DNA from: Leptasterias polaris
Lineage: Eukaryota; Echinodermata; Asteroidea; Forcipulatida; Asteriidae
NCBI GenBank assembly: GCA_037783415.1
Contig: JAZGTN010000017.1
Location: forward strand, 440,501 to 504,500
Reading direction: 5' to 3'
Length of the DNA: 64,000 nt
Below the pieces are notes generated by a model. That model searched no databases. It worked only from the letters and a program-made list of their open reading frames with translations, and was not told where the DNA came from. A program made the translations under genes and the position numbers. Within the stretch, counting starts at the first letter, position 1, and each line of letters begins with the position of its first letter. Positions 24,690 to 34,204 of this stretch are shown one piece after another.

Positions 24690-25194
24690 AAATTTTCAAC
24701 TTCCGATTTGAACCGGAAGTAAGTTCAAATGTTGTACGGGTTCTGTGTAGCGTTTGTCGAACTTTAAATGAGCTATCCGATGATGTGTAGATTATAAAAA
24801 ACAAACAAATGGTTCATGAGTTATGCTTTTTACAAATATTAAACTTTGATTTATTATAATTCGATGCCCGATGACGTCATCATGACGTAAATAGATTTGT
24901 GTCGTATTGATAGTGAGGTTCAACTATCTGTTGAGTTTCATTGTTCAATTCAATCTCAATCTTGAGTTATTCCGTAGATAAGCTCGAAAGTGATTTTTTG
25001 AAGGAAAAAAACGAAGGCGAACTTCGACCTAGGGTAACGACCCGGAAGTTAAGGTCGTACGATTTTGGCGTTAACTTTTCAAATGTTGCCCGTGTCTTGA
25101 TCTATCATATGCCCAAATATAAATACTGTAGCTTTAATATTCAGAGACATACAGGCATCGGCATGAGGTCACTTTTCGAACTTAAATGGCTTGT
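24690..25194 (+). repeat. CRE-like dispersed repeat, copy 4 with upstream module
   Basis: The core GATGACGTCATCATGACG at 24870 is preceded by a module (GTGTAGCGTTTGTCGAACTTT, ATGAGTTATGCTTTTTACAA, ATTAAACTTTGATTTATTAT) that also precedes copy 2 at about 22560-22674. This shows that the repeat extends upstream of the CRE core. Confidence 0.65.
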
Positions 25195-25470
25195 AATTTG
25201 ACACCCGATGACGTAATCATGACGTCACAACTTACTCGGCTTCTGCTAGTAATGTTCTAACTTCACATAAAGTTTCAAGTTGATCAAAGGTTCGCAAGTA
25301 TGCATTTGCTTGCGGACAAAGCTCGGGGAGAAGAATAAGCAAAACAAAGAAGAAGAAAAAACGACCAAAAACGACCAAAAACAAAGAGTTGTTCGGGCGT
25401 AAGGCCCGAACACCTAAAAACCGAACAATAACAAAGAGTTGTTCGGGGTAAGGCCCGAACACCTAACAAT
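25194..25470 (+). repeat. CRE-like dispersed repeat, copy 5, with doubled hairpin tail
   Basis: The body matches copy 2 (CATGACGTCACAACTTACTC, AAAGTTTCAAGTTGATCAAAGG). The end holds two tandem 55-bp units, each with a stem TGTTCGGGC-loop-GCCCGAACA (25390-25412 and about 25440-25460) followed by CCTAA. A hairpin followed by CTAA recalls Helitron 3' ends but is not conclusive. Confidence 0.65.
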
Positions 25471-26140
25471 CAAAATTGAAGTCAGCAGCCTTACAGTATA
25501 CAAACCATGGTCAAATACGTTCGGGCTTCTGCATGTAGTATCAATCAACACTGTACACACACAAAGATAAACAACTGACCACAAGCACTAGAGTCTATTG
25601 TCTGATAATGCGCGGCCATAGACCATGTTCCCGGGGCCTATGACCGGCCATTGGATGCCCGCCGGCAGGAGCTCCGCCGCGACCCATCACCAAGCTCCTC
25701 CGAGCCCTTAAAACCCTCCGTACTTTGCGCTCCACGGCTCTTTGGGCTACTGTCACCCATATCTCATTCCCTCTTTATCTTACAAAAGAGACAGAGAGCC
25801 TGACTTCATACAGGCATGGTTTGTACACAGCCAGAAACTTTTTTAGCAGTTATTTTTACAAGTTCAGCTTGAATTTGTGTGGAAATTTAAATGACACAAT
25901 CATTTTTTAGGGGGTCATATCTCAGAAATGTTAAGGGTTATAGGATTCTAAAATTATGTGTGTGTTTATGGCACCCATAGAGTTGTTTTTCATTTCTTTT
26001 GCAAGTAACCATGGAGCAATCTAGTTTATAGCTCCATGAAGTAACCAATCACTCTTGCCGCAAATGATACACCACCGTACCGTGCCGACGACGAAGCCAT
26101 GTTTCTTGTTTGGGAAGTTGAACTTGACGACAAGTATGTG
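25470..26140. other. Gene-free, with a GC-rich island
   Basis: 25605-25735 is clearly richer in GC than its surroundings (CCGGGGCC, GCCGCGACC). It may be a fragment of a retroelement frame, but no domain can be recognised. Confidence 0.3.
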
Positions 26141-26815
26141 TGTTCGCACGGATTGGCACTTGTGGGTTCCTGACAACAATGGAACAATGGACCCCACAAG
26201 GTCATTTCAATAGGAACAATTGGACCCCACAAGGGAATTCTTCAGAAAAGGGAATAATAGAACAACAATAGCAGTACCCCACAAACCGGATCTGTAAGGG
26301 TGCTCTCACTTTCGGTACCTTCTGGAGACCAAGGACAAAACAAAAAAGGGAAAACAAAAGGACTCCACATGGAATTTCTAAAGACCGGGGTGCTCCACAA
26401 GGAAATTTGTGTACAAAGTCTATGGGAAACTGTTAAGTGCAGGGACAAAGGAAAGAACAAAAGAGTGCTCCACAAGGATGCATTTTTCAGTCTCCCTGTG
26501 TGTGTGTGTGTGTGAGTAGGTAGGTAGGCATACCCAGAGCTGTGGGGACTTTTATACAATGGAACAAAGGTCCCCACAACGTTTTTCTTTGTTAAACTGG
26601 GTCCCCACACCAGATTCAATAGAAAAGGGAATAATAGAACAACAATAGGAAGTCCCCACAATGGTGTGTGCACCGGGATTAGTAACCACATTCAAACCGG
26701 GAACCTATAACAAAAGAGGACAATAGGTCCACGGTTGCTATCACAAAGGAAAGCTTTGTGGTCACGGTTGCTATCACAAAGGGTTGAACAAAGGAGGGTG
26801 TACGATTGCAGTCTG
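26140..26815 (+). repeat. GGTCCCCACAA repeat cluster
   Basis: GGAACAA.GG.CCCCACAA and GGGAATAATAGAACAACAAT recur several times, and a similar cluster is at 48575-48725. A (GT)n run lies at 26497-26513. Long open frames on both strands come from the repetition. Confidence 0.6.
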
Positions 26816-26820
26816 TTACA

Positions 26821-27892
26821 TATGGTGGCCCTGAAGGGACATCGCATATCGCATACGTGTGCGCACACGTATGCAATGTCGTGAAACAATTCGCGAATAT
26901 GTGCGCACACGTATGCAATGTCGTGAAACAAAGCGCGAATATGTGCGCACACGTATGCAATGTCGTGAAACAATTCGCGAATATGTGCGCACACGTATGC
27001 AATGTCGTGAAACAAATCGCGAATATGTGCGCACACGTATGCAATGTCGTGAAACAAATCGCGAATGTGTGCGCACACGGTATGCAATGTCGTGAAACAA
27101 TTCGCGAATATGTGCGCACACGAGTGCGAATATATTTGCAATGTCGTGAACGTTTATTGCATACCAAGTTGCATACCTTTGGGATGATGTCATAGTTGCA
27201 GACAATTTGTTAGAGACCTAGGGAGTAAGTGGCGCTACAGTCAGGCTCCTGTAAGCATGGCTATACAATAATGTGTACCCAAGAACTTGGCACCAGGCCA
27301 AGTTTCGCCAACATGTACTACAGCATAAGCTATCTACCTACAGCCTACTAATAAGTACTTGTGCTATTACAATCAAGGTCGAAGAGTACGCACGCGCGAG
27401 GGTATTTTACGGTCAAACACGCCCATTTTATGTTAATAGCCCACGTTCGTCCTGGGAAAAAAAGAAATACGCCACCCGCCTCGCTTGCCTCACAACAATG
27501 ACTACCGCTCTGCAATGACTACCGCTAATCTCACTGTAGGCAAGAAACCCCCCAGATCATTAGACATTTTATTCAAAGGTATGCAACTTGGTATGCAATA
27601 AACGTTCACGATATTGCAAATATATTCGCAGACGTGTGCGCACATATTCGCGAATTGTTTCACGACATTGCATACCGTGTGCGCACACATTCGCGATTTG
27701 TTTCACGACATTGCATACGTGTGCGCACATATTCGCGATTTGTTTCACGACATTGCATACGTGTGCGCACATATTCGCGATTTGTTTCACGACATTGCAT
27801 ACGTGTGCGCACATATTCGCGAATTGTTTCACGACATTGCATACGTGTGCGCACACGTATGCGATATGCGATGTCCCTTCAGGGCCACCATA
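26821..27892. mobile_element. Foldback-type element: long inverted arms of 42-bp tandem repeats
   Basis: Left arm 26821-27182 and right arm 27574-27892 are inverted copies around a 391-bp unique middle. Each arm begins TATGGTGGCCCTGAAGGGAC and ends TTGCATACCTTTG; between them are tandem 42-bp units (CGTATGCAATGTCGTGAAAC / CGCGAATATGTGCGCACA), six in the left arm and five in the right. GTTACA directly flanks both ends (26815-26820 and 27893-27898), a 6-bp target duplication. Since 42 is divisible by three and stops are absent, all arm frames are open; none is a gene. The structure is like Foldback/Galileo elements, but the superfamily is unknown. Confidence 0.85.
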
Positions 27893-28350
27893 GTTACACA
27901 CTTCGGTGTGTGTGTGAAGGTGAAATCCACACACACGTCGTATACGTGCCACACATGCAACAACGTTCCATAGCTAGCTGTACAAACATTATAAAGGCCA
28001 GTTATGAATAATTCATGATAAACGTGCAAACTCGATCGTTGATTGGCTCCCCCGGAAAGTCGGGGGAAAATAATGAAACAAGCACCCTCATACAAGATAT
28101 CCAAGACCTTCGTGGAAGCTGGAAATCGAACCGCGGATAGTGACGCCCTCTGTTGTTTGAATTGATCCATTTCAGTGCGAACTACCAACGCAACGATGGC
28201 TAGTGACTCAGTCTGTTGTTGGAATAGATACATGCGAAGGTCTTGGAACCAAGACTATGTAAATAGAGAAGATGGGGAGATCGTAAGTTGGACTCGACTG
28301 CTGTGTATTATATTGTGTTTATCGTTGTATTTCGTTGTGATAGGCTAGGA
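27893..28350. other. Gene-free flank of the foldback element
   Basis: No coding region or repeat of note is seen apart from short GTGTGTGTG and CACACACG runs next to the element. Confidence 0.3.
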
Positions 28351-28508
28351 GCCTACATAGAAGCAGTACGGTTACATAGAAGCAGTACGGTTACATAGAA
28401 GCAGTACGGTTACATGTAAGAAGTATGGTTACATGTAAGAGATAGGGTTACATACAAGACATAGGGTTACATGTAAGACTGATGGTTACATACTAGGGTT
28501 ACTATGGT
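28351..28508 (+). repeat. 19-20 bp minisatellite (GGTTACATAGAAGCAGTAC)
   Basis: About eight units, the first three nearly identical (ACATAGAAGCAGTACGGTT), later ones drifting to ACATGTAAGA.TAGGGTT. It grades from perfect to degenerate left to right. Confidence 0.8.
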
Positions 28509-29390
28509 TACATGCCAGTGTTAAAGATTATACACGGCTGTATAGGGACTCGGTATGTTAAGATGACATTCTAGTATAACAAGTTCATTGGCCCGAAGAA
28601 ACAGGTTGTAATAAAGAAACCCCTGCCCAATTTTGTACACTGCTGATTAAATTGTTGATTGATGCAATAAACGATCTTGTGATCAGTTCACCGACAGTTC
28701 ACTTGTCAGGGTGTCCGTGTATTTGAGTAACTGTGTAGCAATAGGATTAAACGATCATTACGCAATCGGCGGTATATTTCCTCCAGAACAGACCTTGTCC
28801 CTTAGCCTTCAGATCACTCGATGATCTTTAAGCCTGAGTAATAAATAGGCCCAGGATCAGATTGTAATTTGCCCCTAACAAATGCAATTCCGCCACAATA
28901 TTAAGTCTTCCCCATGATCATGGATGGTGTATAATATTGTATACGTTTTAACCCTGGAATCAGCAGATGGTCTCAAGCCGTAGAACAATTTTTCTAATTT
29001 TGTTAATTAAAAAACTTTTTTATTTTATTTTTTTCGCTGAAATTAATTTTCATCCAACCCTGAACACCCCTTAACAAAGTGGCTGAACCGATTTTGCCCT
29101 TTAGAGGTCGTTCACCGGGTAGGCCAGCTGTCACAAAGTGGGTCTGTGCCAAGGCGGCAATCCTTTGTGTACAAAAATTGCCGCCATAGTATGAAAACAT
29201 GCTCTTTGTCATATGTCTGTGAATGGAAACCAGAGCTGTTTGTTTACAATCCTGACCCAGAAATACCATCAGGGTATATATAGGTGACCTGGTTACTGTT
29301 TCTTTTTTACCCTGTGGCTGTTTCATGTGTCAATTTCACTAATTACATAAAACGCCTACCGCTTGAGCACACTCGCTCCTCGGGAAAAAT
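28509..29390. other. Gene-free stretch
   Basis: A 107-codon minus-strand frame (29003-29326) has no recognisable domain or splice context and is not called as a gene. Confidence 0.35.
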
Positions 29391-29665
29391 CCTAAAATTA
29401 AACGAGTTTAATTTATTAGGCGAAGTTTGATTGAGATTCTACCGATCCATTATGACGAACGAAAGAGATTACGTGAGATAGCGCTTACCAGCCAGCTACA
29501 ATCAATCTTTAAAGCACAAGTCAAAAAGTTCGACATGACGAAAAAGGGAGGTCATTATAACTTTAAGAAGAACGGGTGGGCACGTAATCTCTTTCGTTCG
29601 TCATAATGGATCGGTAGAATCTCAATCAAACTTCGCCTAATAAATTAGACTCGTTTAATTTTAGG
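29391..29665. repeat. Large palindrome abutting the DIRS element
   Basis: About 85 bp at 29391-29475 (CCTAAAATTAAACGAGT ... GATTCTACCGATCCATTATGACG ... GAGATTACGTG, given here in pieces) recur inverted at 29582-29665 around a roughly 105-bp loop. The arm contains GATTCTACC..CATTATGACG and, into the loop, AGATAGCGCTTACCAGCCAG. Both resemble the DIRS right end, so this looks like the end of a related element. Confidence 0.75.
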
Positions 29666-29873
29666 ATTCTACCTCACCATTATGACGTCACTCCAGAGAC
29701 CACGTGAGATGTTTAGAGCAAGAACATTTTGACTTGTTAAACATAGATAAGGACTCACAAAAAGGAGTACCAAGAGAACAATACTTACGTCTGGTTCAAC
29801 TATTTTAATGTAACTCATAGAAAATACACCTCCTTACTAAAATAAGGAGTGAACAAAGGCTACATGAGAGTTT

Positions 29874-30468
29874 TCACTTCTTGTTTATAATTGAAGTAGA
29901 AAATGCAGGGTTTTGAACTATAGGTTTATTATAAAACTTTGCGAAAGTCTTTTCGCCGGACCATCCTGCATTCTTTAAGATAACCTGTATTGGAACTCCT
30001 GCAGTTGCAGCTGCTGAAGTGGAGGCTGCTCGTACACTGTGTGCTGTAAATACACGTGTGTCAATTCCTGCCGCCTTTAGCATATCTCTAATCCATCTGC
30101 TTATACTGTCTGTAGATAAAGCCTTGAACGGCTTTTGAAAACTTACAAACAAACGTTTCTCATCACCACGAACATTCTTTGTTCGTTTTAAATATTCTGA
30201 TAAATTGGTAACAACGCAAAGATCAAGATTTTCTGATAGAATGGGTAAAACAAAATCGGCTTGATGTACTCCTGGTCTACTTTGTTTTAATAATTTTCCC
30301 GCTGTAATACGACACTGTGTCAGATATTGATACATCATCAATGCATATTAGATGCAGTGTTTGGGTTCGTTGGGCTGTAACTAGAGCCAACAACGTTACT
30401 ACTTTCTTACTGAGCACCTTCAAAGAAAGTTCATTTGTATTACCTAACGACTTCAGGAAATTAAACAA
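29874..30468 (-). pseudogene. DIRS tyrosine recombinase C-terminal catalytic domain, frameshifted
   Basis: The recombinase would integrate the circular cDNA. The first catalytic Arg is in LALVTAQRTQTLHL (frame of 30277-30468). The HxxR pair and nucleophile Tyr are in FTAHSVRAASTSAAATAG and GWSGEKTFAKFYNK (frame of 29874-30341). The N-terminal core-binding part (WRNSTQKQYASYIRRWESFC) is at the end of the RT frame. Thus one indel near 30485 and another near 30285 split one protein; they compensate each other because the outer frames are the same. Confidence 0.82.
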
Positions 30469-32738
30469 AATACCAACATCCCATATAGCTTTGGGAACGA
30501 TGGTCTAGAATTAAACACTCCTTTCATAAATCTTGTGGTTAGAACATGACTACCAAAAGTAACACCATCTATGGGCAAAGTAATTGACGAAATTGCCGAC
30601 CTGGCACAATTAATGGAACTATAACTGAGTCCTTCGTCAAATATTTCTGTTAAAAATTGTAACGCAATGCCTATATTTGGTTTGATAGGATTTTTGCTGT
30701 GTCTGCGGCAAAAAGATTCCCATCTTCTGATATACGAAGCATACTGTTTTTGTGTGGAGTTTCTCCACGAAGCCACAATTATTTCAGTTGTCCGAACTGA
30801 AATACCTGTTCTTGCAAGTCGCTCCCGGATACATGGCATGCCAGTAGTGACAGCTTCGATTGAAGTGGGTGCACCGCTGATTTGTTCTGCGGTAGCTGTA
30901 ATGGGTGCAGAGATGCCGAGATGAGTATTGGCTCTGCTTTCAGCATATGTATCAATTTCGTTGTGTATCTTTTGAAGAACTCTGCCGATAAGGCTAAAAG
31001 GTGGGAAAGCATAACAACTGTAATTGTTCCAAGACAACATAAATGCATCTATCTCAATAGCCTCTGGGTCATGTTTCCACGACACATACGGCTTGACCTG
31101 ATAGTTTAATCTAGAGGCAAATAGATCAATATTCGGTTCTATAAACCTAGCACTTATTTGGCAAAAAATGTGTGGCTTAAGCATCCATTCCCCATCGACA
31201 TTCTTTCTTCTTGATTCAATGTCTGCCACTACGTTTTGTTTGCCTGGAATGTGAGCTGCACTAAGCCAAATATTATTGCCTTTAGCCCATTGCCACATCT
31301 GGCGTGTGACTTTGTCACACTCTATCGATTTTATTCCGCCCATGTTATTGATGTATGCAATCGCTGTTGTATTATCAATATACAATCGCACATGTGAGTT
31401 CATGCATTTCTTCGAAAAGGACTTCAATGCAAAGAAAGAGGCAAGAATTTCAAGAATATTTATGTGAGCATGTGCTTCTTGATGTGTCCAATGACCCCCT
31501 GTGCGGTTGTCCTTACAAACAGCACCCCATCCTGTTAGGGATGCATCTGAAGTAATAATAACACTTGGCTTTGAGTGTATTATACTTAAATGTCTTGTGG
31601 CTTCAGTGGATTTAATATTTGTAATCCACCAATTGAGGTCATTTAACGCCTCTTCTGACAAATTCATTTGAGAATCAAAGTCTCCGTCATTTTGTTGCAG
31701 TGCTCTTATTTTGTCTCTTTCGACTTGTCGGTAAAACAGTTGGCCAAACATTACGCCTGGAAAATTTGACACCAGTATGCCAATAACCTGAGCCACTTCT
31801 CGTATAAGCACAGATTCTTTTATAAACAAGTTTTGACATTTTTCTTTTAGCTTTTCAGCTTTCTGTGATGTCGGGGAAATTGACATATCATTCGAGTTAA
31901 ACACAAAGCCAAGGAAAGTTATTTCCTGTACTGGAATAAAAACCGACTTTGTGTCGTGAATTATGAAGCCTGCTTCGGCCATAAGTTGTTTTGTCGCCAC
32001 CGTATTATTGTAACATTCCTCGTAAGTTTTTCCCAACAATAAGGAATCATCAATGTATGCAACTGATTGAAACCCTTGGCTTCTGAGAGCCGAGTATATA
32101 AGTTTCATTAATTTTGTGAATAAACGTGGAGCGGAAGCAAGCCCATTTGGGAGACAGGTGTACTGATAAAGGGTATCACCAAACTGGAATTTCAGATACT
32201 TTTTATGTTCATTTGCAATCGGCACTGAATAATAGGCGTCTCTTAGGTCGATAGATGACATGAAACAACCTTTTGTCATTAAATGTGTTGCAGACTGTAA
32301 AGTCTCCATCTTAAAATGATGGTATTTCAAATTTTTATTTAACGACTTTAAATTCAATATCGTTCGGTATGTACCGTCTTTCTTCGGCCGCAAAAATATA
32401 TTTGACAAGAATTCTTCTGGTTCATGTGAAGTTTTCTCAATAACTCCTTTTGCAAGGAGCTTATCAACTTCCTTGTGAACAATTTGTTGTTCAATGTCAT
32501 TCAAGGCATGTTGCTTTGGTATGAACATTTGTCTCGGTGTGGATTCGAACTCAATTTTGAGTCCTTTTACTATGCTCAAAATAGATTGGTCTGAAGTAAT
32601 ATTACTCCATGATGAAGAATAATTGTGTATTCTTCCTGCAATAAATGAGCTTGCTTTAGCTTCACTGATTTCAGCAATAAATGTGCTAACCTGTGCTATT
32701 CTGGAAGAACTTGGCGCATTTACGGGCGTGTCACTGTG
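30453..32738 (-). CDS. DIRS reverse transcriptase / RNase H polyprotein
   Basis: The frame copies element RNA into DNA. Order from the N-terminus: SFIAGRIHNYSSSWSNITSD (typical DIRS pre-RT block), RT fingers (FLRPKKDGTYRTILNLKSLN), SSIDLRDAYYSVPI with the first catalytic Asp, YTCLPNGLASAPRLFTKLM, catalytic YIDDSLLLG, LGFVFNS; RNase H (SDASLTGWGAVC, LEILASFFAL, YIDNTTAIAYIN, IPGKQNVVAD); then the recombinase core-binding start. The frame stays open upstream to overlap the last codons of gag, and no Met precedes RQMFIPK. The start is therefore set at 32738 arbitrarily; frameshifting or coupled translation from gag is likely. It stops at 30453 because of an indel. Confidence 0.88.
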   Translation of the reverse strand, partial: HSDTPVNAPSSSRIAQVSTFIAEISEAKASSFIAGRIHNYSSSWSNITSDQSILSIVKGLKIEFESTPRQMFIPKQHALNDIEQQIVHKEVDKLLAKGVIEKTSHEPEEFLSNIFLRPKKDGTYRTILNLKSLNKNLKYHHFKMETLQSATHLMTKGCFMSSIDLRDAYYSVPIANEHKKYLKFQFGDTLYQYTCLPNGLASAPRLFTKLMKLIYSALRSQGFQSVAYIDDSLLLGKTYEECYNNTVATKQLMAEAGFIIHDTKSVFIPVQEITFLGFVFNSNDMSISPTSQKAEKLKEKCQNLFIKESVLIREVAQVIGILVSNFPGVMFGQLFYRQVERDKIRALQQNDGDFDSQMNLSEEALNDLNWWITNIKSTEATRHLSIIHSKPSVIITSDASLTGWGAVCKDNRTGGHWTHQEAHAHINILEILASFFALKSFSKKCMNSHVRLYIDNTTAIAYINNMGGIKSIECDKVTRQMWQWAKGNNIWLSAAHIPGKQNVVADIESRRKNVDGEWMLKPHIFCQISARFIEPNIDLFASRLNYQVKPYVSWKHDPEAIEIDAFMLSWNNYSCYAFPPFSLIGRVLQKIHNEIDTYAESRANTHLGISAPITATAEQISGAPTSIEAVTTGMPCIRERLARTGISVRTTEIIVASWRNSTQKQYASYIRRWESFCRRHSKNPIKPNIGIALQFLTEIFDEGLSYSSINCARSAISSITLPIDGVTFGSHVLTTRFMKGVFNSRPSFPKLYGMLVFCLIS

Positions 32739-33973
32739 CTTTGGCTCCGCCTGTATCCTCGCCCCCGGCTGTGGCTGCTTTTTGCCGATCGATTCCCTTG
32801 GTAGGGATGGGAGTAGGACTGGTTGTACTTTTTTGCCGACATTGAACGGCCTGAGTAATGGCTATACCCAAAGTTTTTATTACGTCCATCAGCCTGATGA
32901 CCAAGTTTATTTCCAACTTTGTTGGTTGTTTTTATGTCATGAACTGCTTTGGTCAATTCATCCCCAAAAAGAAGTTTGGTAATTGGGACCGAAGGAGCGC
33001 AGAGGCGCTGGTACTGTGTATTGAGATCGGGACGCATTAGTTCCCTACGTCTCAAGTTTAGCTCAATGTTGGCATTAGCCATTAAAGTTATAGTGTCCGT
33101 AGCTAGTTTTACCTCTTCTTTGACACCTTGCTTTGCTAACAACTTCTCTGTTAGTTGCAGTAGAGGAACAAATGCTGAAACAAGCAATTTTTGAACTCTC
33201 AAGAACTTTAAGTCCCGTGTCCGAGTACTAGGCTTGAGTAGCGCCCATATTTCTGGGTTCACTTTCGTTTTTATTAGATTGGTACAATTTTGGGGTCTGC
33301 TGTAAGCTTTTTGCTTTTCAGACAGTTTATCATCAGACAACTTTGTCATGAGGATTTTGTCAGTCAAGGTAGCAAGCTTGTCTTTAATTTTGGGTCCAAT
33401 CTTATCATCTGCTTCATACTCCTGTTGGACATCGCCCAAAAGATCGTCACTTGACGAGCCATTTTGTTCATCCTCAGAGAACAGGCGTCTTAGTTCAGCT
33501 TCTGTGTCATCAGAATCTGCTTGGTTTGAAACAACCACGACTGATTTCAGCCGTTTGGCTTTCTGCTCGGGCACATTGGTGCTCGAGGAACTACGCTTGC
33601 ATTCCTTTCCTTTGTTATTAGTCGCCTCAATGAATTCACTCGTGAATTGGGCAAAGCCCTCTTTCATTGCTTGCATTAAGGTGTTGTTTAACCCTTGCCA
33701 CGGTTCATTGGGCGTGGACGTAGTGGCAACGCCCTGGAATGGCGTACTGACTGTATTCGGGATAATGTGTAGAGTTTTTGACAATTTTGTCTTACCTTTA
33801 CACTTCAAAGTCCCTTTTCCCATAACTTCTGCTGGTTGTTTAACTTCCGTTTCGGAAATTTCGGGAAGGTTGGCTATTGAGCCATCTTCCATGGGTAAAC
33901 CAGAACCCCGTCTCAGAGGTGTCGTTTGCGGAGATAAATCTGAGAAATCCCCGATGTCCAAAAAACTATCCAT
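32720..33973 (-). CDS. DIRS gag-like ORF1 protein
   Basis: A 417-residue intact frame beginning MDSFLDIGDFSDLSPQTTPL, immediately upstream of and slightly overlapping the RT frame. It has an acidic/Ser-rich middle (LFSEDEQNGSSSDDLLGDV), a helical conserved part (VNPEIWALLKPSTRTRDLKF, KLLVSAFVPLLQLTEKLL) and a basic Arg/Ser/Gly-rich C-terminus (SSHSRGRGYRRSQS) suited to RNA binding. DIRS gag proteins show this layout and have no zinc knuckle here. The function as capsid/RNA-binding protein is inferred from position. Confidence 0.82.
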   Translation of the reverse strand: MDSFLDIGDFSDLSPQTTPLRRGSGLPMEDGSIANLPEISETEVKQPAEVMGKGTLKCKGKTKLSKTLHIIPNTVSTPFQGVATTSTPNEPWQGLNNTLMQAMKEGFAQFTSEFIEATNNKGKECKRSSSSTNVPEQKAKRLKSVVVVSNQADSDDTEAELRRLFSEDEQNGSSSDDLLGDVQQEYEADDKIGPKIKDKLATLTDKILMTKLSDDKLSEKQKAYSRPQNCTNLIKTKVNPEIWALLKPSTRTRDLKFLRVQKLLVSAFVPLLQLTEKLLAKQGVKEEVKLATDTITLMANANIELNLRRRELMRPDLNTQYQRLCAPSVPITKLLFGDELTKAVHDIKTTNKVGNKLGHQADGRNKNFGYSHYSGRSMSAKKYNQSYSHPYQGNRSAKSSHSRGRGYRRSQSTVTRP

Positions 33974-34204
33974 AGCTTGGTTTGTTACACCTAAAGAACT
34001 AGGCCTATCATGTAAAGGCTAAAACAATTTAGTGCTATAACTTCAGTATAATACATAAGCATTGGCCTATGCAACACGGTGTTGGTGAGAACGGAGCAGG
34101 AGCGTCCGTTCATCAGCTGGCTAGATCACACAATGAGTGTAGCTGGCTGGTAAGCGCTATCTCACGTGGTCTCTGGAGTGACGTCATAATGGTGAGGTAG
34201 AATC

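Larger units (their letters stand above)
29665..34204 (-). mobile_element. DIRS-like tyrosine-recombinase retrotransposon
   Basis: A 46-bp terminal inverted repeat (29665-29710 and 34159-34204, beginning GATTCTACCTCACCATTATG) bounds minus-strand gag, RT/RNase H and tyrosine-recombinase frames. DIRS elements integrate through a circular intermediate with a tyrosine recombinase instead of a DDE integrase, so no target duplication is expected, and none is seen. The recombinase is frameshifted, so this copy is not autonomous. The 5' side is at the right. Confidence 0.9.

Noticed and set aside
26692..27205. Long, overlapping open frames in several frames with Cys/His-rich or Arg-rich repeats
   Set aside because: They are produced by a 42-bp repeat without stops in the foldback arms; the same frames appear inverted at 27569-28011.
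29003..29326. 107-codon minus-strand frame
   Set aside because: No recognisable family, no neighbouring exons, and an AT-rich C-terminal run; the call could not be supported.
33348..34022. 224-codon plus-strand frame
   Set aside because: Antisense shadow of the DIRS gag frame, which has clear family features.
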